Of a DNA stretch of 64,000 nucleotides, positions 15,966 through 24,415 are shown one piece after another. The notes beneath the pieces are model-generated. The model did not search any database, was not told where the DNA came from, and was given only the letters and a program-made list of their open reading frames with translations. Source of the stretch: Actinomadura pelletieri DSM 43383 (lineage in GTDB: Bacteria; Actinomycetota; Actinomycetes; Streptosporangiales; Streptosporangiaceae); the NCBI RefSeq assembly GCF_003634705.1, contig NZ_RBWU01000002.1, positions 682,001 through 746,000 on the forward strand. The letters are read 5' to 3'. The first letter of the stretch is position 1; the number at the start of each line of letters is the position of its first letter. The position numbers and the translations under genes were made by a program.

Positions 15966-16951
15966 TAGCTGCCGGCCGGCCACTCGGCCAAGAGCAGCTT
16001 CTTGGTCTCGCCGGACGATGTGAGCTCGATCCATTTATGCGGCCCGTACTTTCGCGGATACTTCCACTCGTACTTGTACTCGAACGTGACCTCGTCCATC
16101 TGTTGATAGGGCAGGGTGACCGACTCGATTTCCTGACCCGCATAATACCTGGTGCCGTTGTAAAAGTGGCCCTGGTAATACAGTGCAATATTGGTGAAAA
16201 GGTAGAATTCGCTCGGCTTGGCGCCCCGCATCAACGACCATATCGTCGACGACGAGCAATCGATCAGACCGATGATCTCCTCGTCGGTCGCCAGCCGGGG
16301 AGTGTAGAACCGTCGTGCCGCCTCTTTCGCCGCCGTCCCGACATGGGACCTACGACGATTGCCGAAACGTTCGCGCAGCAGGCCGTCCACATGCGCTGCG
16401 ATCTGGGTCGCTGTCGGTTTCGCCGAGGATCGCGGTGAGCCGCCTGAATTCTCCGAGTCGAGAATCGGCCTTTCGCCGAGCGGAACGTCTTGCACCTCCG
16501 GCTGGTTCAACAGAAAACGAAGCAGATCCTTCGCGCCCTCCACGGTGAAATCGTCGACGTGGTACACGGTGGTGGTCGACGGTGCCAGAAAATCCGGTAC
16601 GCCCTCGACCGTCTGGCCCGGCAGGACCACGGGCACGAACCTCTGTAGATTGCTCTGCTCGGCGTAGAAGGCATCGCGAATCAGGCGCGCCTCCCACTGC
16701 ACTCCTCGGCCCTTGTCCGGGCCGGTGCGACCCTCCGCCCTTTCTTTGTAGAGCTTGGAGGCCACACAGAGAACGACGTCGGCCTCACGGATCTGCTCAC
16801 CCATCCACAGTGCCCAGTCCTGGCGCTGACCGGCGGCCGACCGGTCCAGCCGCGCGTCGATGTCATTGCTTCGGAGGAACTTCCAGAAGTCGAGCACAAC
16901 CTGGTTGTGCCCGTCGTGCTGGGCGTAGGAGACGAACACGCGCGGAGCCAC
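15908..16951 (-). CDS. SEFIR-domain protein with a C-terminal beta-rich (PH-like) domain
   Basis: About 347 residues. Residues 1-150 form a SEFIR/TIR-like domain: PRVFVSYAQHDGHNQVVLDF, LRSNDIDARLDR, DWALWMGEQIREADVVLCVASKLYKERAE and RFVPVVLPG, the pattern of STIR-superfamily signalling domains. A charged linker and short helical part follow. The C-terminal 120 residues are rich in aromatic strands (EFYLFTNIALYYQGHFYNG, VTFEYKYEWKYP, KKLLLAEWPAG) and look like a bacterial PH-like domain (inference). GTG 16951 is chosen because GGAG lies 7 bases upstream and it starts right at the domain; ATG 16985 is the alternative. The gene is AT-richer than its surroundings, suggesting transfer. It converges on a membrane-protein gene. 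Confidence 0.82.
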   Translation of the reverse strand: MAPRVFVSYAQHDGHNQVVLDFWKFLRSNDIDARLDRSAAGQRQDWALWMGEQIREADVVLCVASKLYKERAEGRTGPDKGRGVQWEARLIRDAFYAEQSNLQRFVPVVLPGQTVEGVPDFLAPSTTTVYHVDDFTVEGAKDLLRFLLNQPEVQDVPLGERPILDSENSGGSPRSSAKPTATQIAAHVDGLLRERFGNRRRSHVGTAAKEAARRFYTPRLATDEEIIGLIDCSSSTIWSLMRGAKPSEFYLFTNIALYYQGHFYNGTRYYAGQEIESVTLPYQQMDEVTFEYKYEWKYPRKYGPHKWIELTSSGETKKLLLAEWPAGSYQTMAKVLQNISDFVAGTN

Positions 16952-17205
16952 CGACCACTCCGTTCTCTTTTCCAGACTCGGCATCCCATCGTATGCGGCC
17001 GCCCAACAGTAGTGCCCTGAACTCCGTGCCCGGCAAACCTGTTGGAGTCTCCCGGCGAGCACTGCTACCTTTCGGGAGAGCCGTGCCAGAGGACGAGGAG
17101 GTGGTACCCGTGAACGTTTCGACATGGGTGCTCCCCTCCGGGGTCACGGTCGGACGATAGGTCGTCCGGGAGCGCTGTTCACAAGCCCTCCCGAAAGGCA
17201 CGACC

Positions 17206-17928
17206 ATGCAGTTCACCGCCGAACGGCGCCTCGACGACGGCGTCCTCGAACGCGACTTCATCCTCGGAGAGATCCCCGGCGTCCTGTGGACACCCGAGTC
17301 CACGCCGGCACCCCTGGTTCTGAGCGGCCACAACGGCGGCCTGCACAAGAGGGAGGCCAGGCTGGTGGCGCGGGCCCGACACCTCGCCGCCGGGTACGGC
17401 TTCGCGGTGGCGGCCATCGACGCCCCCGGGCACGGTGACCGGCCCCGCTCCGCCCACGACGAGCAGGCCCGCGCCGACCTCCGCAGGGCGAAGGAGTCCG
17501 GCGAGCCGCTCGACGAGATCCTCGACGCCCTCATCGTCCCGCTGGTCGAAAAGGCCGTCCCGGAATGGCGGACCACACTGGACGCCCTCCTTCCACTGCC
17601 CGAGATCGGCGACACGGTCGGTTATGTGGGGACGACCGCCACCGGCATCCGGCTGGCGGCCGTCGAGCCACGCCTCTCGGCCGCCGGTTTCTTCGCCGGT
17701 GGCTTCGTGCCCCGAGCCCTCCGCGCGGAGGCTCGGCAGGTCACCCTTCCACTGCTGTTCCTGGTGCAGTGGGACGACGAAGGAAACGACCGGCAGGCGG
17801 CCCTGGACCTGTTCGACGCCTTCGGCTCCAAGGAGAAGACGCTGCACGCGAACCTGGGCGGACACACCGGCACCCCATGGTTCGAGGTGGACGACGGTGC
17901 CCGATTCCTCGAACGGCACCTGAGATGA
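17206..17928 (+). CDS. Alpha/beta hydrolase-fold protein lacking the usual nucleophile
   Basis: A 240-residue dienelactone-hydrolase-like protein: LVLSGHNGGLHKREARL oxyanion region, FAVAAIDAPGHGDRP, and C-terminal HANLGGHTGTPWFEVDDGARFLERHL with a His. Where relatives have a GLSMG-type elbow, this one reads VGYVGTTATGIRLAA, so the serine nucleophile appears to be Thr or absent. It may be inactive, use Thr, or have a binding role. The ATG is the first Met of the fold. No operon partner is evident. Confidence 0.8.
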   Translation: MQFTAERRLDDGVLERDFILGEIPGVLWTPESTPAPLVLSGHNGGLHKREARLVARARHLAAGYGFAVAAIDAPGHGDRPRSAHDEQARADLRRAKESGEPLDEILDALIVPLVEKAVPEWRTTLDALLPLPEIGDTVGYVGTTATGIRLAAVEPRLSAAGFFAGGFVPRALRAEARQVTLPLLFLVQWDDEGNDRQAALDLFDAFGSKEKTLHANLGGHTGTPWFEVDDGARFLERHLR

Positions 17929-18167
17929 GACCGAGCCCCGGAACGACCGACGAACGCTAGCCGCACCGCCGGCAGCCCGTCCCGCCCACCGTGCTGTCGG
18001 CCGGTCGGGACGGACCCGCGAGCTCCCCGGCACGGAACGGCTCAGGGACATCGCCCACGAACGGATCGGGTATCTCGGATCTACTCGTCAACGAACGCAC
18101 TGAGCCGTTCGGCGCGAGGCGCGAGAATCATCTTCGATCCCAAACCACAACGGGAAGGAGCCGTCCC

Positions 18168-18995
18168 ATGCTGACGCAGGTAGGGGAGGGGGTCCTGGTC
18201 CACCAGAGCGAGCTGCTCCAGAACAACACCATCGTCGTGCAGGGCGAGGCCGGAGTACTGCTCATCGACCCGGGCATACAGGCCTCCGAAATGGCCTGCC
18301 TGGCCCACGACCTGTCCGAATCGGGTCGGCGCGTGGTGGCGGGCTTCGCCACGCATCCCGACTGGGACCACGTGCTCTGGCACCCCGAACTCGGCGAGGC
18401 GCCCCGCTACGGCACGGCCCGCTGCGCGGCCTTCATGCGAGATCTGCGGTCGGCCCCGGACTGGAAGGCCCGCGTCGCCGAGGGCCTGCCGCCGGAAATC
18501 GCCGATGACGTACCCCTGGACCTGTTCGGCCTCATCACCGCTCTGCCTCCCGGGACAACGCGATTTCCCTGGGAAGGCCCCCAAATCCGGCTCATCGAGC
18601 ATCCGGCTCACGCACCAGGCCACGCGGCACTGCTGATCGAGGACAGCGGTGTGCTCGTCGCCGGCGACATGCTCTCCGATGTCTTCATACCGATGCTCGA
18701 CGACACCACCGACCCGATCGAGAACTACCTCGTCGGGCTCCAGCTACTAGAGGACGTGGCGGGCGAGGTCGATGTCCTCGTCCCCGGCCACGGGTCCGTC
18801 GGTGGAGCCGACCAGCTCCACGCACGAATCGAACTGGACCGGGCGTACGTGCTCGCCCTGCGCGACCGCCGAGACCCGACCGACCCACGCATCGGCCCAT
18901 CCGCGAAGCCCGGCTGGGAATGGGTGACCGACATACACACCGGCCAAGCCCGGCGCCTCGCCCAGAAAAGCGAGGGCGACGAAACGTCCGGCTAG
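18168..18995 (+). CDS. Metallo-beta-lactamase-fold hydrolase with an altered metal motif
   Basis: A 275-residue MBL-fold protein. The fold start VGEGVLVHQSELLQNNTIVV and VLLIDPG are clear. The metal motif reads THPDWDH, so the second His of the usual HxHxDH is an Asp. Later ligands appear intact: HPAHAPGHAALL, VAGDMLSD and VLVPGHGSVGG. GGAAGGAG precedes the ATG at 8 bases. Such enzymes hydrolyse lactones, thioesters or phosphodiesters; specificity is unknown. The C-terminus ends with a helical LDRAYVLALRDRRDPTDPR tail typical of actinobacterial members. Confidence 0.85.
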   Translation: MLTQVGEGVLVHQSELLQNNTIVVQGEAGVLLIDPGIQASEMACLAHDLSESGRRVVAGFATHPDWDHVLWHPELGEAPRYGTARCAAFMRDLRSAPDWKARVAEGLPPEIADDVPLDLFGLITALPPGTTRFPWEGPQIRLIEHPAHAPGHAALLIEDSGVLVAGDMLSDVFIPMLDDTTDPIENYLVGLQLLEDVAGEVDVLVPGHGSVGGADQLHARIELDRAYVLALRDRRDPTDPRIGPSAKPGWEWVTDIHTGQARRLAQKSEGDETSG

Positions 18996-19073
18996 AGGCA
19001 AGCGACGACCACTCCGCCCCCTGCCGTGTCGTTGCCGGATCCTTTACCCCTCTTCGCCGTGACGGGTGGCAGA

Positions 19074-19688
19074 GTGATCGCGGTGGCCATTCCCAGGGAC
19101 CCCGACCGGCTCGTGTACTTCACCGACGCCGTCGTCGCGATCGCCGTCACCCTGCTCGTCCTGCCACTGGTGAACGTCGTTCCCCAGGCGGAGCGGAACG
19201 GGCAGAGCGCGTCCGAGGTGATCACCGAGCACCAACCGGAGATCTTCGGATTCCTGCTGAGCTTCGCGGTGATCACCCGCCTGTGGCTGGTGCACCACAA
19301 CTTCTTCCGGCACGTCCGTGCCTACTCCAAGCCGCTGATCATGTGCAATGCCGGATGGCTGCTGACCATCGTCGTGCTGCCGTTCCCCACCGAGATGGTC
19401 GGCGTCTACGGCGACGACCGTTTCACGGCCGGCTTCTACATCGCCACGATCCTCGCCGCCGTCCTCTTCCAGACCGGCCTGGAACTCATCGTCCGTGCGA
19501 ACCCCGAACTGGCGTCCGAGACGTCCCCACCACCACCCGAGTCCCTCCCCGGCTCGGTCACCGCCGCCGCACTCCTGACCCTCGCCCTCGTCCTCGCGCT
19601 GACCGTCCCGAACCTGTACTACTGGACGCTGCTCCTCCTCTTCCTGTCGTCCCCCATCGAAAAGACCTGGCACAAATACCGCAGGTAA
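19074..19688 (+). CDS. TMEM175/DUF1211-family integral membrane protein (putative potassium channel)
   Basis: About 204 residues with four to six hydrophobic segments. The family hallmark DRLVYFTDAVVAIAVTLLVLPL (variant of the RxxxFSD motif in the first helix) is present, followed by FLLSFAVITRLWLVHHNFFRHV and NAGWLLTIVVLPFPTE. Bacterial TMEM175 proteins form potassium-selective leak channels as tetramers. The start is uncertain: GTG 19074 is used because it is closest to the RDPDRL family start; GTG 19026 and 19083 are alternatives. It stands alone, 78 bases after the MBL gene. Confidence 0.83.
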   Translation: MIAVAIPRDPDRLVYFTDAVVAIAVTLLVLPLVNVVPQAERNGQSASEVITEHQPEIFGFLLSFAVITRLWLVHHNFFRHVRAYSKPLIMCNAGWLLTIVVLPFPTEMVGVYGDDRFTAGFYIATILAAVLFQTGLELIVRANPELASETSPPPPESLPGSVTAAALLTLALVLALTVPNLYYWTLLLLFLSSPIEKTWHKYRR

Positions 19689-19711
19689 ATGCGGGATGCG
19701 ATGACCATGAA

Positions 19712-19891
19712 GTGAGCGATCGGCTGAGTGCTCTGGTGACCGACATCGGGAGGCTACGGCGGGCCGTGCGCAACGAGCCCCTTGAAGGTGCAGGTGGGTG
19801 GGCTCCGGGGCTGGACGTCGACGGCTTTCTTCGGAAGGTCACCGCCGAGTTGAACGGGCTGCCGTCGGTCGTGGTGGAGGTGTCGTCCTGA
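19712..19891 (+). CDS. Possible small protein of 59 residues
   Basis: A GTG-started frame reads VSDRLSALVTDIGRLRRAVRN, then a Gly/Pro turn and FLRKVTAELNGLPSVVVEV. The first half looks like a short amphipathic coiled coil. The stop lies in the sequence CCTGATC, where a second small frame may begin. No family is recognised and the ribosome site is poor. It may be a remnant of a larger or mobile gene. Confidence 0.35.
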   Translation: MSDRLSALVTDIGRLRRAVRNEPLEGAGGWAPGLDVDGFLRKVTAELNGLPSVVVEVSS

Positions 19892-20001
19892 TCAATGCGG
19901 ATCTCCTCACCGGTCCACTGCCTGCGGGGCTCGCGGCCGTGACGATGTTGGCGGACTCGGCGCAGCGGGTCTTTGACGCCTGGTTCCACTGGCGTGACTG
20001 A
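19888..20001 (+). CDS. Possible second small frame, coupled to the preceding one
   Basis: A frame reading LINADLLTGPLPAGLAAV, then ADSAQRVFDAWFHWRD continues to a TGA just before the hexosaminidase gene. GGAGG lies about 7 bases before a CTG that overlaps the stop of the previous small frame. There is no ATG or GTG in frame after the Shine-Dalgarno sequence, so a CTG start is required. The protein-like composition makes it worth listing, but it could be a decayed gene. Confidence 0.2.
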   Translation: MINADLLTGPLPAGLAAVTMLADSAQRVFDAWFHWRD

Positions 20002-20009
20002 GCCGGACG

Positions 20010-21800
20010 TCAGCAGGGGCCGTTGTCGGTCCAGACGTTCTGGGAGTTGTTGCCGGGGGCGTCGCCTCGCGTCCACCATCTGGCGGTCCAGGTGTGGTCG
20101 TTGTACGAGACCTTGTCACCGCCGACGTAGGCGGTCGAGGAGTCCCACTCGGGTTCGGTGCATTTGCCCGGGTTGTTGTTGTCGGTCCTCCATGGCACCT
20201 GGCTTGAGCGGTAGAAGTTGATGCCCATGACCTGCCATCGCGGTCCCTGCGCGCCGAGCCGTTGCCGGAAGGCGTTCCAGTTGTGGGTGGACTGCGGCGA
20301 CCAGGCGAGTTCGGCGATGGCCGGAAGGCGCGGGAACGCCATGAACTCGATGTCGGCGATGTTCAGCAGGGTTTCCGACCACAGCGGCGCCTCGACGCCG
20401 AACACCTGCGACTCGGTCACGCCGGTCATGTGCGCGCCGGGGTTCCATTCGTAGGCGGTCTGCACCTCGATGTAACCCGCCCAGCTCAGCCCGAGACGGG
20501 TGCTGGAGTTGTACTTCATGTCGAGGTAGGACTTGTTGGCCGGTGACATGAGGATCTTGTTGCCGCGGCGTGCCGCCGCCTGGACTCCCGCGTGCGACGT
20601 CCCCGTCTGCCAGTACTGCGGGACGGCCGAGGTGGGCGGGGTGGCGTCCACGATGTCGTGCCAACCCATCGCGATCTTCCCCTGCTGCTGGACGAGCGGC
20701 AGCACCTTGTTGAGGAAGGTGTTGTAGTCCTGCTGGGACGTGGAGTTGGCCTCGTCTCCGCCGATGTGGAGGTAGGGGCCGGGGGTGAGCGCCGCGACCT
20801 CGCGGATGACGTCGGCGACGAACTTGTAGGTGATGTCCTTGCTGATGCACAGGGAGCTGTAGCCGACCTGGATGTCGGTGCGGCGCGGCGGCGCGACGTT
20901 GTTGCAGTTGAGTTCCGCGTACGAGGCCAGTGCCGCGTTGGTGTGGCCGGGCATGTCGATCTCGGGGACGAGGGTGATGTGACGGCTCTGCGCGTACGCG
21001 ACGATGTCCTTGTACTGGTCCTGGGTGTAGTACCCGCCGGGGGTGCCGCCGACCTCGAGTTCGCCGCCGTACGTCGCCAGCCGGGGCCAACTGTTGATCT
21101 GTATCCGCCAGCCCTGGTCGTCGGTCAGATGCAGATGCAAGTAGTTGATCTTGTACAGGGCGATCTCGTCGATGTACCGCTTGACCTCGTCGACGGTGAA
21201 GAAGTGGCGGGCGACATCAAGGTGGGCGCCGCGATAGGCGAACCGTGGATGGTCGACGACCCGGCCGCCGGGGATCTGCCACGGGCCCGGTTGGGTGGTG
21301 GTGCTCTCGACCGCAGCCGGGAGAAGCTGCCGCAGCGTCTGCACGCCCGCGAACAGACCGGCGGGCTGGTTCGCCCGGATGACCACCGTGGTGGGCGTGA
21401 CGTTGAGCTGGTAGCCCTGGTTGCCCACGGTCGGATCGGCGCCGGTGAGCAGCAGCGATATGCCGTCGGTGGGCGTGGCGGTCGCGCTCTTGACCGGCAG
21501 CGGGTAGCCGGTCGACCGGCGCAGGAGGGCGGCGAGGTAGTCGCCCACGCCCGCCGAACCGGTCTGGACGTAGATCGCCGTGTCGTTGGTGATCGTGTGG
21601 TCGGCGCCCGCGGCCGGCTCGGCCGTGACCGGCACCGGAACGATGTCCTGCATGCTCGCGACCTTGGCGGTGTCGGACGCCGGACCGGCGTCCGCGCGCA
21701 CCGCCGGTCCCGTACCGGCCACCGACAGCACCAGCGAGGAGAGGATGGCCACGAGCTGCTTGGAGCGCGATCCCGCGCGTGGCGGTCGGGAGGGATTCAT
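20010..21800 (-). CDS. Secreted beta-N-acetylhexosaminidase (GH20) with chitin-binding tail
   Basis: A 596-residue exported enzyme that removes GlcNAc (or GalNAc) from chitin oligomers and glycans. It has a signal peptide (SKQLVAILSSLVLSVAGTG), a GH20b N-terminal domain, and the catalytic TIM barrel with FAYRGAHLDVARHF, LHLHLTDDQGWRI, VPEIDMPGHTNA and the catalytic pair in HIGGDEAN near residues 347-348. LPAIAELAWS closes the barrel. The last 50 residues (CTEPEWDSSTAYVGGDKVSY, then WTARWWTRGDAPG) are a CBM5/12-type chitin-binding domain. It stands alone on this strand with its own promoter. Confidence 0.95.
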   Translation of the reverse strand: MNPSRPPRAGSRSKQLVAILSSLVLSVAGTGPAVRADAGPASDTAKVASMQDIVPVPVTAEPAAGADHTITNDTAIYVQTGSAGVGDYLAALLRRSTGYPLPVKSATATPTDGISLLLTGADPTVGNQGYQLNVTPTTVVIRANQPAGLFAGVQTLRQLLPAAVESTTTQPGPWQIPGGRVVDHPRFAYRGAHLDVARHFFTVDEVKRYIDEIALYKINYLHLHLTDDQGWRIQINSWPRLATYGGELEVGGTPGGYYTQDQYKDIVAYAQSRHITLVPEIDMPGHTNAALASYAELNCNNVAPPRRTDIQVGYSSLCISKDITYKFVADVIREVAALTPGPYLHIGGDEANSTSQQDYNTFLNKVLPLVQQQGKIAMGWHDIVDATPPTSAVPQYWQTGTSHAGVQAAARRGNKILMSPANKSYLDMKYNSSTRLGLSWAGYIEVQTAYEWNPGAHMTGVTESQVFGVEAPLWSETLLNIADIEFMAFPRLPAIAELAWSPQSTHNWNAFRQRLGAQGPRWQVMGINFYRSSQVPWRTDNNNPGKCTEPEWDSSTAYVGGDKVSYNDHTWTARWWTRGDAPGNNSQNVWTDNGPC

Positions 21801-21845
21801 GGAAGCGGGTCCTTCAGCGGGGGAACAACAGAAAGGTTTGTTGCC

Positions 21846-21874
21846 AGTTAGAACGCTTCCCGTCCCGCTGTCAA
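21846..21874 (-). promoter_or_regulatory. Candidate promoter of the hexosaminidase gene
   Basis: On the minus strand a perfect TTGACA is followed after 17 bases by CTAACT, 46 bases upstream of the start codon. No DasR-like site (ACTGGTCTAGACCACT pattern) could be recognised in the upstream region. Confidence 0.45.
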
Positions 21875-22051
21875 GGGCTTCCCCTGCCCGACCGCCCCGT
21901 GTGCCGGTCGCGCGGTGAGCGCGGTTGATATTCGGTGGTCATCGGGTGCGGGGCCTTCTAGGCTTCCGGGCCATGTCGTCCCTTCGCCGCGAGCGACAAC
22001 GTGAGCGCCCCGCGCACCGCCGGTTGAGTTCACCTTCGCGACGGAGAGACC

Positions 22052-22573
22052 ATGACCGCACCGCCCCTCGACGTCCGCCATTTTTTGGATGTGCTGCCCG
22101 ACCCCGACGCTGATCTGGCGTTCCTCCTGACCGAGGTGGTCTGGGACGACCGCATGCGTGCGCGCCGTACGGCCAGTTTCGGTGTGCCCTACAACTACTC
22201 CGGCCAGCGCTACGAACCCGTGGAGATGCCCCCGCGGATCGCGGCGATCGCGGCCCGGGCCGGCGAGTTCGCGGGCCATCCCTTCAACAACTGCCTGGCC
22301 AACCGGTACGAAACCGGCGACAACTCCATGGGGTTCCACCAGGACTCCTACGAGGGTCTGGTTCCGGCCACCACGATCGCGATCGTTTCGCTCGGCGCGA
22401 CCCGTCCCCTGGTGTTCCGTAGCATCGACCGGGCCCACCGCACCGAACTCGCCCTTGAGCACGGATCGTTGCTCCTGATGACGCGGGAGACCCAGCGGGC
22501 CTGGACGCACGGCGTGCCCCGCGCCGGTTCCGCCGGACGCCGCATCAGCCTCACGTTCCGCTGTTTCGAGTGA
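22052..22573 (+). CDS. AlkB-like 2-oxoglutarate/Fe(II)-dependent dioxygenase
   Basis: A 173-residue protein of the AlkB family, which oxidatively removes alkyl groups from DNA or RNA bases. The iron triad is His96 and Asp98 (MGFHQDSYEG) and His153 (WTHGVP). RRISLTFRCF supplies the 2-oxoglutarate-binding arginine, and NCLANRYETGDNSMGFHQD matches the family core. The protein is a little shorter than E. coli AlkB. It is a single-gene unit; a role in alkylation repair is inferred from the family. Confidence 0.9.
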   Translation: MTAPPLDVRHFLDVLPDPDADLAFLLTEVVWDDRMRARRTASFGVPYNYSGQRYEPVEMPPRIAAIAARAGEFAGHPFNNCLANRYETGDNSMGFHQDSYEGLVPATTIAIVSLGATRPLVFRSIDRAHRTELALEHGSLLLMTRETQRAWTHGVPRAGSAGRRISLTFRCFE

Positions 22574-22701
22574 GCTGCCCCGGTACGGATTCTCGCGGGG
22601 CCGTTCCGGGCCTCACGACGGTCGCCGCGACCGCGGCCGCCGCGCCGACACCGGCGCCGCGCAACAGGCTCGCGCGAGAGATCTCGGTCAAAGGAACTCC
22701 T

Positions 22702-23160
22702 TCAGTAGCGGCCCACGACGTCGCGGATCAGCCCGTCCTGGATCAGAAACGCGTAGGAGAAGCTCTCGGCAGCGCCCCCACGCGTCGTGAAGTCGTAGTT
22801 CACGACGTACCGATCGCCGTCCCAGCGGCTTGCGGTGGCCTTGTAGCGGCCGCCGACGTCGAGTACTTCGGGAATGAGGAAGCGATTCATGATGTCCGCG
22901 CGCGACGGGTAGACGCGGCCGACGCTGTCGAACCGGGCGTTCACCGCGAAGGTCGCCCCGACCCTTTTAGCGTCGCCCGCGTTGGCCGCGTCCAAGAACC
23001 GGTGCGCGACCCGTTCGGCCTCCGCCCTGTCGACGGGAATGGCGAGTTCGGACGCCCGAGGAGAATCGGAGGCACCCGCGGAAGGCTCCGGCGAACCACC
23101 GCAACCTGTGAGCAGCACCGCCGCCACAACCGTGAGGCCGATGTGTTGACGAAAGCGCAT
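22702..23160 (-). CDS. Lipoprotein with an NTF2-like domain
   Basis: A 152-residue exported lipoprotein. The signal RFRQHIGLTVVAAVLLTGCGG ends in a lipobox (LLTGC). A Ser/Pro-rich spacer leads to a small cone-fold domain (AEAERVAHRFLDAANAGDAKRV, RFDSVGRVYPSRADIMNRF, YKATASRWDGDRYVVNYDF), resembling NTF2-like proteins. The ATG at the signal peptide is chosen; an in-frame ATG 21 bases upstream is possible. It is divergent from a LysR gene. Function unknown. Confidence 0.75.
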   Translation of the reverse strand: MRFRQHIGLTVVAAVLLTGCGGSPEPSAGASDSPRASELAIPVDRAEAERVAHRFLDAANAGDAKRVGATFAVNARFDSVGRVYPSRADIMNRFLIPEVLDVGGRYKATASRWDGDRYVVNYDFTTRGGAAESFSYAFLIQDGLIRDVVGRY

Positions 23161-23278
23161 ACGAGTCCCTGGCCTTGCCATCTTCCTTCTTTCGCTGCCG
23201 TCGACGAGATGCCGCCGAGGGGCGTCCGTTGGGCTCAGCAAAGCGCGAGCTTCCCGCGCGAGTCCAAGACCTCTGCCT

Positions 23279-23293
23279 ATGCGAAAAACGCAT
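23279..23293. promoter_or_regulatory. LysR-type T-N11-A box in the divergent gap
   Basis: ATGCG-AAAAA-CGCAT is a perfect inverted repeat that includes a T-N11-A core. It lies between the lipoprotein gene and the LysR gene, 81 bases before the LysR start. LysR regulators commonly bind such boxes to control themselves and the divergent gene. Confidence 0.5.
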
Positions 23294-23373
23294 GGCCGCC
23301 TGGGGGCGGCTCACCCGAGACTCGTGCCCATACAGTTGACGCCTAGATCGGCTCGGCCAGGGAGGACCTGCGC

Positions 23374-24309
23374 ATGGACGTGGACACGCGGTCCCTGCGG
23401 TATTTCATCGAGCTGGCCGAGCAACTGAACTTCACTCGCGCCTCAGAACGGCTCTTCGTCTCCCAGCCCGCATTGAGCCGAAGGATCCGTCAGCTAGAAG
23501 AGGGCCTCCGCACACCACTGTTCGAGCGGACCGGTCGCGAGGTCCTCCTGACCGCCGCGGGCGAGGCGCTCCTCCCATTCGCCCGGCAACTCGTCGCCGA
23601 CTGGCAGACGGCCCAGCGCACCGCACGCGTGGTGGCCGCGGCCCGAGCTCGAACCCTGCGAGTCGGATTCGAGGCCTCGGGCGCCGGAACGATGGCCACC
23701 CGGGCCTACACCGACTTCATGCGGCAACACCCCGACTCCTCTGTCGAACCCAAGCGCTTCGAGTGGGGCGGCGAGGTCATGGCGCTGCACGAGGGCCTGG
23801 TCGATGTCGCCTTCGTCTGGCTGCCCGCCGACACCACCGGCCTGCACACCGAGGTCGTCGCCGTAGAACGACGGATGGCCGGGCTCGCCACCACACATCC
23901 CCTGGCCTCCCGGAGCACGCTCTCGATCCTGGAGCTGAACGACGACCCGATCGTCTGGACCCGCCGGGCACCGAAGGAGTGGGTCGACTGGTGGGCGGTG
24001 AACCCGCGTCCCGACGGACGGGAACCGCTGTGGGGACCGGAGAACGACAACGTCGAGGAAATGCTCGAACACGTGGCCTCCGGCCGGGCGATCTGCATCA
24101 GCCCCGAGTCGATGACACTGCACTACAGCCGCCCGGACCTGGCCTGGGTGCCCCTGAACGACGTCCCACCGCTACGCATCGCCCTCTGCTGGCCGTCCGG
24201 CACCACCAACCAGTCCACCGCCGCCTTCGCCTCCGTCGTCAGACGCCTGTCCAGAGAATCCGTCAAGGCGGTGGACAGCAGGTGCGCAGGTAGGCCTGCA
24301 GCTCCGTAA
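23374..24309 (+). CDS. LysR-family transcriptional regulator
   Basis: A 311-residue regulator. The N-terminal winged helix-turn-helix is clear (LRYFIELAEQLNFTRASERLFVSQPALSRRIRQLEE). A periplasmic-binding-like effector domain follows from about residue 90 (LRVGFEASGAGTMATRAYTDF, GLVDVAFVWLPAD, GRAICISPESM). The AFVWLP segment is common in regulators of drug-efflux and hydrolase genes, but no target can be assigned. The likely targets are itself and the divergent lipoprotein gene. Confidence 0.92.
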   Translation: MDVDTRSLRYFIELAEQLNFTRASERLFVSQPALSRRIRQLEEGLRTPLFERTGREVLLTAAGEALLPFARQLVADWQTAQRTARVVAAARARTLRVGFEASGAGTMATRAYTDFMRQHPDSSVEPKRFEWGGEVMALHEGLVDVAFVWLPADTTGLHTEVVAVERRMAGLATTHPLASRSTLSILELNDDPIVWTRRAPKEWVDWWAVNPRPDGREPLWGPENDNVEEMLEHVASGRAICISPESMTLHYSRPDLAWVPLNDVPPLRIALCWPSGTTNQSTAAFASVVRRLSRESVKAVDSRCAGRPAAP

Positions 24310-24415
24310 GCGAGTGGGGCTGGAGTGGCAGCGCTGCTTCGCCTCGGCGACGCTTCGCGGTGTCGGCGCCGATGCCCACCACGTCCTCAACCGCCTGCGT
24401 GAACGGGCGCCGCGG

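Noticed and set aside
21801..22051. Search for a DasR-type site upstream of the hexosaminidase
   Set aside because: No 16-base palindrome resembling the dre consensus was found; only a plain promoter candidate is present.
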